The position numbers were made by a program, and so were the translations under genes. A model generated the notes under the pieces. That model saw only the letters and a program-made list of their open reading frames with translations, was not told the DNA's origin and did no database searches. From the NCBI GenBank assembly GCA_004794655.1, contig SMMW01000041.1, positions 434,001 to 498,000 of the forward strand: a stretch of DNA of 64,000 nt, in the 5' to 3' direction. Shown piece by piece: positions 1 through 12,400 of this stretch (the first letter of the stretch is position 1; each line of letters starts with the position of its first letter). Origin of the DNA: Marisa cornuarietis (taxonomy: Eukaryota > Mollusca > Gastropoda > Architaenioglossa > Ampullariidae).

Positions 1-401
1 TTTCTTCCTCTCTGCCCGTTCCTAACAAAATATGTTCAATCAATATTCTAAAAGACCTGGCAGCTTAGATTATTACACCTGGACTCATACTTTTCTACTA
101 CTGAAAAACAAAGTTCTTCTGCTTTTTATCAAACTATACACTCAGTGGGCTTCTTAATTCCTTTTGCAGCTAAAACATAACAGACCCAATACTTTTATTT
201 TTCCGAATGGACCAGATATAAAGTAAATACTGACTGATAAACAAATTGATAAAATGCAACAATAACACTTCAAAGAATAAGATTTTTCTATAACTACTTT
301 TGACATCAGTAACTTTTGCATAGAAAACTATAAGTTAGTATTTAAAATGACTTTTAAGTATTTTTTTCTGCCACCTCTGATCCCCACCAGTAGAAACTTA
401 C

Positions 402-3400
402 CTTCCGTTCTTTGTCTAAAGCAGATGGCTGCATAATGACAGGGGGCTGCCAGGTCTTCATGTTACTGAGTGCATCATTTTCTGAACCACTTGAACTCAT
501 CTGGTCTTTGAGGCCATCATTCTTATGAGTTTCTATTTTGAAGAGCACTCTTTCTTCTGAATCCAATCTACACATGTGCAAGCGTGCGTGCACACACACA
601 CACACATCACTTTTTATCTCATTTTTTATCCTTCCCATTCAGCTTGCATAATCTGGTTCATCTTTTATCATTTTCTTCTAAATACAGAACTCAGTTTGAA
701 TGATGTCACCTCCTTTATAGTTTAAAAATCATCCTACGTTAAGAAACCTACTGCTATGCTACTATTTACATGTGCATTACAATTAAAACTGCATCCAGCT
801 CTGGCAGAAAACTATTTGACCAAAATGCAGCACACATATATACTCTTACCTCCACTTGAAGCAGCACAAGGCCCCATCATGGCCTATTGTGAATATATTA
901 GTGCAATCACCAGTAAAAGCCAAAGCTTTAATTCCACCTCTATGGTAGTCATGAGCCATGACTCTCAGGGTTTGTTCCTGGAAACATAAATGAGCTGCCT
1001 AAAATCTTAGGCTGTCGGCAATAAACAGACAAGAGACACAGCAAACGTGTTACACTTAAAATGAGGACTGTGTATATGTGTGTGTATATGCATATATACA
1101 GATGTGTGTGTGTGAGAGAGAGAAAGGGATTGTGAGCTGCATACATTCTTGGGTTATCTACAATAAAGAAACAAGAGTAAAAGCAAAAATGTTGCATTAT
1201 TAATATGCTTAAACTGAGGAGAGTTGTATATATAAATATATGTGTGTGTGTGAGTGTGAGTCAGTGAATGTGAGAGTATATGTGTGTATATGTGTGTGTG
1301 AGAGTGTGTGTGTGTGTGTGTGAGAGAGAGAGTGTGTGAGAAGAGTATGTGTGTTTGTGCACAGTCATGTTGATCTCACTCATTCTCTCTCTTTTTTCTT
1401 TTTTGTGCATACAGATGCTTCGAACTTTAGGTGGTAGGGGAAAAACTACCTGGATTTCAAAGGTGTATATATGCTTCTTTGAATATGGGTTTGGATTTGT
1501 ATGGTTGATTCTAGATGTAAACAATGTCTATGATTATGGGTTGCAGGGTGGAAAACTGGAAAGTGATGATGTATAGAGTGGTGACTGTTTTGATACAGAA
1601 TGCTAAGTTATAGCATTCCTATGTAAGTAACAATGAACAGTTGATATTTTGGTCACCCATTTTTATAGGTACAGAAAACAGACACCTGAAATACATTTTC
1701 TTTGGTGCTGTTTATGTTTAGATGATTTTAAAAAATATTGCATCTATAAATACTATAGATGACAAAAAGCTTTTATTCTTTCCTTGCTGTTGTCCTCTAA
1801 CAATGCTGATAATTGTCATGGATAAAGGTATGTTCTGTAATGATTTTCACATGAGGAGAATCACAATTTATAACTAAGGATAATCTGATATGCCATGATG
1901 TTATATTTTGTGTATACCACTTCAAAGACAACGTCCCTTTTGAATAAATTCATATTAATATTTATATATTCTCTCACACATAAGTGCACATGTACACACA
2001 AACACACATACTGCATCTAATGTTGAAATTATGTTTGCATACATTTTTAACAAAACGTTTTCCATAGAGAACTTTACTGAATGTTTTTATATCTGACTTG
2101 TAAATAGTACTGTCTACTTTACTTACCATGTTGACTACATCCCTAAGCATGAAGGCACCATCTGGTCCATAGGAGGTCAGCCACTGACGATGTGGGGAAA
2201 GCATCACTTCACCACCTCGCAGTTGGTGACCATCAAATGCTGATTCTGGTGAGACCAGCCACGGAGACCCACTTTTCTATGCATGGAAATATTAGCACTA
2301 TTTTATACAGAAAATTAAATTGATTAATGTGAATGAATTAGTCTTTTATTATGTACGTAAACAGACAAAACACTTTATCGATGGAAAAGAATCTCTGAGG
2401 GTGGTATTACACTGTTAACCTCCTTGACGTTAACCCTAAGAGTTACTCTGGGTTGAATTTTATGTAAGAATGGTTAACCTCAAGTGTGTCATGAAGTTAC
2501 TGTTTGGCATGACACCGCTTTGCAAACTATGTGTATGGAAACATGTACTGATTGTGTAGTGACAATGTTGGTCTTTTGCTGCGCTGTTGAAAGTTAAGTG
2601 TGAAGTACATGTTCTTAAACAGAAACTTACAAAGCTCACCATGCACTAGTATTTTGGTAATAATGTACTCATATTCCCTAAACTCAGCCTTAACCTGAAA
2701 GACGTCAGTATTGCATGTTAAAAAGGAAATCACTGGCTTAACAACCCTTTCCCAGACAAGATAACCTTTTGATAAACCATGTCCATATTTCATGCCTCAA
2801 GTTTGGTATCAATTACTAGTTATTCATGTTTTCTATACTTTTGTAGATCAGAAATTTAAAGAAAATACAATTTTTGGTAGTAAAATTTCTTTCTTCGAGT
2901 ACTTACCAGATGACATGACTATAAGGAGATATCACCCTCCAGCTACCCAAATCCAGCTGTGCAAACTTGCAAGGCAAGAAACACGTGCCTCCCAAGCACT
3001 AGGATGCTGCTCAGCCCCTACCCCCACCCCGACCTGCCCTGCTAGTGAGCACTCTTCTCCAGTTTTTGCCTGGACTGTCTGACCCCACTGCGAGGAGGCA
3101 GGAGGGAGCTAGGTGTCATGTCATCTGGTAGAAAGTAATTTTACTCCCAAAAAATGGTATTTCTTCTTCGTAAGTACCAGATGACATGACTATGAGGAGA
3201 CTAAATAAAAGGCGGAGGGAGTGTTCCTCTTTCAACCAGTTCCTTAGAACACAATACAAAAATGTTTACCTACCCCAAATTTAGCCGGGCTGTAAGCTGG
3301 GAGGCCGCCACAAGCGTCAGCTCAGGTTTACTGCACGCGGCCGAGCAGGCCAAACCACCTGCCACGTGCTGAGCCGCCAAGACGTTACCAATAGCGTGTA

Positions 3401-6400
3401 AGAAGTCCACATGTGGAGCTAAGTCTCTAAGGCAGAATCTACAAAAGGTAGACTCTGACCTCCATCCAATCGCTACATTGCTGGAGAAGGCTAGGCTAGC
3501 TGCTACTGCTCTAACCTTATGAGCCCTGGCCGGCACCAATGTGGTTGCTGAAGGGTAAAGTGCTACATAGGCTGCTTTGATAACCCCTTTTATCCAAGCT
3601 GCTACTGTCTGGGCCAAAATAACTGATTTGCCCTGCCTCAACGGTAAAAACAATCTGGACCAACCTTTCCTGAAAGGTGCAGATCTCTTAATATACTTCC
3701 TTAGCACTCTGACTGGGTCCTGGAGTCTAGCCATGTCTAGCCATCCCCCCTTTTAGGGAGAGGCTGAATGACAACCTCCTGTGGTCCAAGGGTAGGTAGC
3801 CTGTTCTTAGCCAAGAATCCTGGGTAGATAAGCAGGGACACAGATCCATCCCCTCTTAACTGTAAATGAGGGGTCTACCCAAAAGGCATGAATCTCCGAC
3901 CCCCTGGCTGCCGTGGCCATGACGACCAAAAAAGGTCTTCCAAGTAAGCAACTTGAAGCCATAGTCAAGGGTTCAACGACCTTGGAGTTCAGAAACGTCA
4001 GGACCCAACCCAGGTTCCATGCAGGAAAAAGAGATCAGGTCACCAGTCTAGTTAGGGAGAGGTTAGCCAGTATGGCAGAAATGTCTCTGTTCTACCCCAC
4101 ATCCCACAGGCCTAGATGTCTGAAAGTGTCAGACAGCATAGCTTTATAGCCCTTGATGGTGATGGGTGTCAGAGATCTAGAGTGAAAGAGCCAAAGGAGG
4201 AAATTTGCGACCCTTGCCAGTGACCTATCAGCTTGAGTTTTGGTCTCTCCTCCACCTCTGAAAAACTCTCCATTTACCCTCGTACACCTTTATGCTAGAG
4301 GGCCTTTGAGTAGCAGCGACAGCGATGCGAGCCACTGCATCACTAGAGAAGTCACTGCCTTGGATAGAGTGCCTGATAACACCCAGGCGTGAAGGTTCAG
4401 GGCAACTGGCGCCGGGTGAAAGACCTGGGAGAGAGGCTGTTTCAGTAACTTCTGGAGAGCTGGAAGTTTCCTTGGTATGACCAACTCCAAGCTCCAGGAC
4501 CTGCACCAGTTCAGGGGTGCCACCAGAAGGACCTTGACATTGCCCCCCCCCCCGGATCTTCGCCAACACCTTGGGGAGAAGCACTGACGGGAGAAAGGCA
4601 TAAGCCAGAAGACCGTCCCAATCCAGAGACAAGGCATCCACTGCCCAGACCCAAGGATCTGGCACTGGAGACCCAAAAGTCGGCAGCTTGTTTTTCCACC
4701 TGGTAGCGAACAGTTCCACCAGGACTCGAAAGAAGGTCTGACACATCTGCTGAAAAGTGGCCGGATGCAGAGACCATTCCGAGTGAAGTACCTGACCCTT
4801 CCTGCTCAGTGCGTCTGCTATCACATTGTCTCCCCGGAATGTGACAAGCCCTCAGCGAAATCCCCTGGTCTAGGCACCACCATAGCATTCTCCAGACTAG
4901 CAGGCACAGTTCTGGTGACAGGGTACCCCCTTGACGCCGTAAGTACGAGACTGCTGCTGAGTTGTCTGACAGTACCATGACAACTCTTCCTTGTACGGCA
5001 CTCGGATCTGCCAGGCCTGGAGTGCTCCCCAATTACCTGCCAGCAGCTCTAGTACATTTATGTGTAACGTCTGTTCTTCCACCGACCACAGACCCTGCCG
5101 CAGATAGAATCCCGGCAGCAGATAGGCTCCTCAGCCCTCGCGGCTGACGTCTGTACATAAAGAAAACTCCGGGGGAGGGTCACACTTCTGCGCTCCCCCC
5201 TGCGGGCATCTGTCCGCCGGCAAGGTTCTATAAATGATGTTAACCGCCTCCTCAAAGTCTAAATGTACATTACTGTTTTCTACTTCCGCCTCCTCTCCGT
5301 CCTCCGGGTCCGAGGGACTCGACCTTTTCCTGTGACATCTCCGAAGGGGCGTCCGATTCAGGCTGCTCCGACTGACACACATTACCTGGCGAAACCGTGG
5401 GGGAGCGGAGGCCCCCCGGACGCCTGAGAGACCGGAAAAGGCATATAGGGAAAGGGAAACAAAAAAGGCATCCCCTCCCCTGTATGAGCAGCCTGTTAAC
5501 GCCGGTCCTGAAACCCCTGCCCTATTACTGTTCGTTATAGTCAAACAGGGGGAAGGAGGGGGGTGGGCAGACAAGGTTTCAAGACTATAAGCTCCGACGC
5601 ACCCTGCTCTGCACTCTGTCGCGGCGAAACGCCACGGACTTGTGAGGCGCAGGGCACCTCTGGCTGTCTAATCTTACCTTCTTTGTCCTTCTTTTCTCTA
5701 TTACCGATACACGAGACTTAGACAAACGCGGCCATTTCTTTTGAAGACGCGGCTTGTCGCGAATAACCTGCTCCCAACGATCCTCCGACCACGCGCGGCA
5801 AACATCACACGGTCGGTTAGCTGAACATGGCAGGCAGTCAATGCACCTCTCATGAGAATTAGCAGGAGACTTCGTCGAGCCACAAACATAATACGGTTTA
5901 TCCATGATAGAAGGCACAGCACTCAGAAAACTTCACAAGAAGGGTAACTAAACACCGCGACCAACCTCGGTCACAGCCGGCTAAAAACTGGAGAAGAGTG
6001 CTCACTAGCAGGGCAGGTAGGGGTGGGGGCTGAGCGGCGTCCTAGTGCTTGGGAGGCAGTGTTTCTTGCCTTGCAAGTTTGCACAGCTGGATTTGGGTAG
6101 CTGGAGGGTGATATCCCCTTATAGTCATGCCATCTGGTACAGTACGAAGAAGAAACTCAGTTTGACAAACTTCAAAGGGCTCAGAATAGTGTCACTCATT
6201 TGGTCTTCTATAGGCAAAAAGCAGACCATGCAAGTGAGCTTCACTGGTTGCCAGTTAGAGCTCACATTGATTACAAGATTGCCCTACAGTGGAGTGTTGG
6301 GTACTCAGCCCAGTGCTCTTTACACTTTACATTCAGTCCCTGTCTGATGTGATGCACATTCATGACTACTCCTGTCATTAGTATTATAAGTATGCTGAAT

Positions 6401-9400
6401 TGTCCAAAAGTGTTCACTCCACACATTTCCTCAATGGTTTAACTGGTGTTTAGAATTGGATTACCGATGTTCTGATGACTAGCATAAAGCTTAAATAGTG
6501 ACAAAACTGAAGCCATGTTTTCTGACTTATCAACCTCTCTCAGTCTTGTGGACACTGACACTGGAGGAGTCAAAGTACCTTTCAAAACGTGAAATACCTT
6601 GGTATGCATCTAGATCAAGCCCTTTCCAAGAAACAGCATATTAGTTCCATCTGCCAAGCAGCTTTCATAGAACTCCACAAGATGACAGATGACAAGAATG
6701 TTGCTGCATTGGTCACTACTGCATTTCTATTCTGCAGTGCTTACCTGGTGACCAGATCAAATGTTTGTAGAAAGTCCAGAACAGTGCCTTGTTCTCATAA
6801 ATCAAAGCATGAGCACATTACATACTCGGTCATGGAACTTTATTGGCCTTTGAAGATTTATAGACAGTACAAAAGGGCAGTTCTAGCTTTTCACCCCTTG
6901 AAGGGTATACTTCCAGAATATCTCTCCACAGCTATGTCCACCTACATTCCTGTAGAGATAAGCTGCAGACTGTTCCTAGAAGGAACTTAAACTATAAATT
7001 GTTGTTGAGAGTACACTTGCCTTCTTTACCCCAGCTGTCTGGAATTCATCGTCCTTAAGCTGAGAAATGTAGTTAAGAAATGCATCATTATTGCTATAAT
7101 TTAAACAGCAGCTGAAGACATACCTCTTCCATGCCCCTTTTAATTGACTGTCCACTTGTGCTCATGCGCTTGAATGTAATATAATAATGTTCTGCATGCA
7201 CCTGCATGATCTTAGTATGTGTTAGTGTATTTCGTGTAAAGTGCTGTGAGCATTTAGGAAACAGGGCAGTATAAGCAATGCTTATTATTATTATTAGATT
7301 CCCTGAGCTACTGTGCTTAAAAAAAAGAACTGAAGGAACAAGACCTGTCTTAGGACAAAGTCTTGAAGACTGCTGCAGAAACTAAACCTAAAGATGTGAT
7401 AAGTAACGGGGCCACTTTGCAGTCTGGAGCACACAGCCATCCATGTCCTCCAGTGCACTAGGGCCTTGAGTAAGAAAATAAAAAGTCACAGTGGTGGTAG
7501 TAGTGTGGATGAGGGTAATGAAGTGTGGTTGGGAATGTGATGGTGATGACAATAATCATACAATAGTGAGGTTGACTCATACAAAAAGAACATGGAGAAC
7601 ATGGTAATGAAAAGGAAGATCCCAACATATGGAAAATTTTAATGACACCTATGAAGACATAACATTAGAATTTTGCTAATGAGAACCAAAACTTTGCTCA
7701 TGATATAAAATTTATTTATGTACAAATCCAACCTTCTTTGGTACTTGTTCTGGCAGTGGCATCATGATGATCTTGCGAGTGCTTCGCCCAATTCCATAAA
7801 CAATACCTCCTTCCCCCAGTGCACAGCCAAATAATCTGTTCTGGAACCACACATCTTTCTTGTTGATCGCTTCATCGTTAAGGTCACATTTCTTGCTGTC
7901 ATAAATCTTCTTCAGGTCTGCCAGAAGATGAAAAAGCCATAATGTCACCTTCTACAAAGATTATAATCACAGAAAAGGTAATCTTTTATGTTGTGATTCT
8001 AGACCGCTAACTCTTGTGCCCACCAGGTAGCACTTCTATCAAAATTTAACTCAGCAGACTCAACAACCTCTGCATCTTTCTAATATGAGGGATGTTCCAC
8101 TTCCACCTGGACTTCAGTATTTTGCGCGCTTTCAGTAAGTGCAGACCAGGCAGACTCAGCAGAGGGATTTTCCAGGGTGTTTTCACATTTTTTTCATAAT
8201 TTTTACCCTCATAGTTTACCCAGGATGGAGAGGAGAACCAAGTCGATGCACACTCCACCAAGTGATCCACTAGTGCCATCAGCGCATTGCATCACTTTCA
8301 GCATGGTTTTCAAGCTGCTGACAGTTTGCAAAAGCTGAAAGAAACTAATGGTGATGATGATCCATCTAAAACGACTGTCACAGACAGCTTTTGGCAATTT
8401 GGCAGTGGTCATTTCAGCTGTTATGACAAACATCGTGAACCAAGGCCTAGGACATCAAGAGACCCAGACAATGTCGGCAAAGTTTGTGAATTCCTGAAGT
8501 TTTTGCAGCTATGGTCAGAGGTTGCCTCAGAACCCTCAAAAGCCACTGGCTCCATCATGACAACACTCCTGCCCACACAGCCAATGTCACATTGGTGTTT
8601 GTTGTGCAATCAGGTGTCAAGGTTTTGGAGCCTCCTTCCTACTCACCAGACCTTGCCCCATGTGATTTTTGGTTGTTCCCAAAGCTGAAAGAGCCCCTGC
8701 GTGGAGTGAACAAGAGGAACTCATTGCTGGACCAACGGAACAGCTGAAATTGATGCCAAAAATCGGTGTTTTGGGAGTGTTTTCAAAAATAGATCCATAG
8801 GGTCGAAAAATGTGTTGCAATTGATGGCGACTATTGAAAAAGTTTAAAAACAATTGAAGAACAGGTTCATTTTATTGCCAAGTCCGGCCAGAATTGGAAC
8901 ATCCCTCGTATACCATCAAAATAATATTGAATATAGCTACCTTTTATAGCTTTGCAATTAACTTACGAATTAATTTATAGGTTACCTTTGATAAAGTTTT
9001 CTTTGATTTCAAACCAGATTATCTGGTCCCAACTGGATCCATGTTTTGTGTCACAACAAACAGCAATGCCAACAAGAATTACATCTTTTTTTGTAGTGGT
9101 TGTGATGTGCTTCACATCTTTCAGCACCTCTATAGTAAACATAAACAACAGCCAATATAACATTAAGAATTAGTGAGTAAGAGTGTGTGAGAAAAAGAGA
9201 CAAATGCATGTCACATACATATTCAGCTTGCCTGACTGGTAGTTCATAAGCAACACAAATTCTTGCCATGCAGTATTGTCATCAACTAACTGCTGAACAT
9301 AGGCATTAAAATGCACATTTGCATGTAAGATGCATACTTTTTTTCTGTTCAGTTCTGACATGCAGACTTCAGCCTATATAGGCAGTTGGCAATTATAGTG

Positions 9401-12400
9401 TTTTTCAATTAGTGATTTCTGGCACGTACAGTTATGCAGTCTTTATTCCTTATCAATGACAATAACTGGCCATAAAGAAAATTCATTTTGAAGACTTCAC
9501 TGTCTTACCTGTGTAACCAAGCACAGGAAAATTTGATGAAGGGTGCCCATTTATCAAAAACACATTTTTGTCTTCTCCAGCAGTGATGAGGTAAGTTCCA
9601 CTGCAATCAAATCTGTAAACAAATTGGTAACATCAGTTGCCAGTGTAAGTTAATAACCATATCTCGTTCACATATCATGAAAAACAGTTTTAACATAATG
9701 TATCTGAGCAGTGAGCAGTATCTGACGGTGGACAGCATCTTTATAAGGTGACAAAAATGGAGAATGATGACTTCAGCATCTATTAAGTGCTTCGAACTAT
9801 ACTTATCTCTACAATCAATCAGTGTTAAAACTAATACAAAATGAAATCCTTACCACTGAAGCACATTTCTCAAATCTTTGTTTTAGACTTACACTAGCTG
9901 CTTGACAGGGGCACAATAAAGGCGAATCCGATGAACAATACGTGGCTTCTTCTCATCAGTGAAATCCATAAAATGTAGATAACCTGTTGCGCTGCCAACC
10001 ACAACAAGACAGGCTATTGGGCTTGAAACCAGACAACTTGCCTGTAGATATAAAGGCAATGCACTCCTCAATTATTCCAAGAATTTTTCTGAACTCAGAC
10101 CATTGTGGTCATTTTAAATACTGTGTCAGAAATCTAAACTACAATCTTACATTCAAGCTTCTTCATGAATGAAACTCCTATCTGGTTGTCGATTTTTTTT
10201 TTACTGATCTTCTAAAAACAAATAAAAGCCAGTCTTGGAAATGCTATAATAATAATAATGGGATCTATATAGTGCATATTTCACATAGAAGTGAGTTTGA
10301 TGTGTTTTACAAGAGACAGAAGGCAAGAGGTACCGAGACCGGATGATAAAAATCACAAAGATCTTGCATTCAGTATAAACTGTCCGCGTTGTGTTTTAAT
10401 TTCTTTGCTGGCTCCTGCCCTGACTATTTCTCTGAACTTCTCTTCCCCTACATTCCAGCCAGACAGCTATGCTCTTCATCTGATGAGCGTATCCTCACTT
10501 TTCCTGTCACCAGAACAACAACATCTGGTCACATGATTTTTAGTTACTGTGCAGCAGAACAATGGATCTCTTTCCCCTTCTATATCCGCCACCTATCCAC
10601 CATTGAAACTTTTAAATGGGCACTGAAAACAAACCTCTTCCCTGAGTATTACTCCTAACAACAATCCACAAATTGCTACTCCTTTTTCAACCTACCCCTT
10701 TTCCATTTATTGCTACTTCCCTGCTAGTCTTCTTCTGCTATATCACGATTCCTCTTTGCGTTTTATTTATTTGTCTTTCATTAGTCATCAGTATTGTTGC
10801 TCATCCTTCCATTCTTTTGTATGCTATCCATGTCTCATTCTTGTCTCATGCGCTAAGAGCACACTGCTACAAGCGTGAGTATGCACTATACAAATTATGC
10901 ATTTATTATTATTATGATTATATCATAATCTAGCTGACAAAGACTTACATGCACCTTTAAAAATGCCAAGAACATGAAGTAATGTAGATATTGGAGCAAA
11001 GGGAGGAAGTACAGTCAAACAGAAGGCCAGATTACAATATAGGTATTTCCAAAAGAGATAGGTTTTGAGTCCAGACCAAAATGCATGTAGTGTCCCTGCT
11101 GTATGGAGAGACATAGGCAGGGCATTCCAAAAACTAGGGCCAGAGAAAGAAAATAAGCAGCAGCCAGGCTTATCCAGTCTGAAACATGGAACAGAAAGAC
11201 AACTGGTGTGGGCAGACCAAACTGACATGCCAGGTTGGTAGGGCAACAAAAACTCAGATTGGGGCTAATAACAACACAAAGCAGAGTGTTATGATCTTAA
11301 ATTCACTGTGATCTTGAACCAGCAGCCAGTGTAGATTGCAGAGAAGTGATGTGATATTGCAGGCCTTCAGCTTACAGAATACAATCTGATAGTCGAAATG
11401 TCAGCTCTGAAATGTGCAGTCATCAGACACAATCCGCCACTTAAAAGAATATGGTTGCAATTATGCAGGGGTTGATGAATCATTTGCACCATCTCATGTT
11501 CATTTAAAAGTGACTTCAAACACTTGGTGCAGTGGTTAGTGGATGAGTCATAATGAAAGTTAAAATCGCCAAGTATAACAACATTGCTACATTAGAAGAT
11601 GTATGCTGATCTATTTGTATAAACTCATTGAAAATGTCAGAATTACCAAGCCCTACTTTTCTTGCTTACTGAGAGGGGGATGATAGAGGCACATAAAGGT
11701 CATGCTCCAATAACAAAGATTCAGTTTCAACATGCAAAGTTCAATGGGTTAACACCAACATGAGATTGTGAGAAAGGGACACAATCTTTCAAATTTGAAG
11801 AGGGCAGCAATCCTACCAGCATCCAAGAGTAAGACTACAGGATAAATCAAGAAGTGATGCAACGACAGATGAGAAGCAGATGTGGTCATGCAGAACAACT
11901 GCTATTCATTCTGTACTAAAAGTTGAGAAAATTAAATCGCATAGGCTGTATGTAAAATGTCAGAAGTCATAAACCATCTCATAAGATAATGCAAGTGTTT
12001 TATTTCAGATTCTCTACATGTAACAGGGTGGGATGAGGTTGGCTTGCTCAGTCTCACCACAATGATTAACACAACACTTTCGTGGGTTTAGGTTTTACTT
12101 GTACGCCAGAGGATGGGTCTGGCTAGGCGAAAACATATACATCAGATCCACGCTCTCACAACTGCTTGGTGGGGCGATACTCCCACCTCTCAACTCTCCA
12201 TCCAACTGCCCTCTCTTCTCCCTCTCTCACCATCTTATCCCCCTCACACCCGACTTTTCCAGAAGCCCTGTCCTTAAAAATTGTTACTAGGCACCCCCCT
12301 CCCGCCGGGTTGCCGTTCGGCCAGTGGTTTTCCCCCACGACCCCCTCCCACTCTCTTTCGGTCACAAGGTTACCGAACGGCCGGTGTACATCTCTATCCC

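Larger units (their letters stand above)
2876..6158 (-). mobile_element. DIRS retrotransposon, reverse transcriptase deleted
   Basis: The element is bounded by inverted terminal repeats of about 175-200 bp (2890-3068 and 5985-6158, reverse complements with few mismatches). It is read on the minus strand and lies in CFAP43 intron 15. In order from the right it has a gag-like Cys-rich start (5585-5917), a basic/acidic region (5131-5574), the start and middle of a DIRS RNase H (about 5082-4860), its end with the ADALSR motif (about 4815), and a tyrosine recombinase (about 4340-3270). At 3.3 kb it is short for the group. RNase H follows the gag region directly near 5,085-5,130, so the RT block is missing. 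The ORFs are broken by frameshifts; the element is dead. Confidence 0.85.

Noticed and set aside
949..1576. ORFs over the TG-rich tract
   Set aside because: They are products of microsatellite sequence with no coding character.
3913..4149. Plus-strand ORF in the DIRS element
   Set aside because: Antisense to the recombinase remnant; all recognisable DIRS protein reads on the minus strand.
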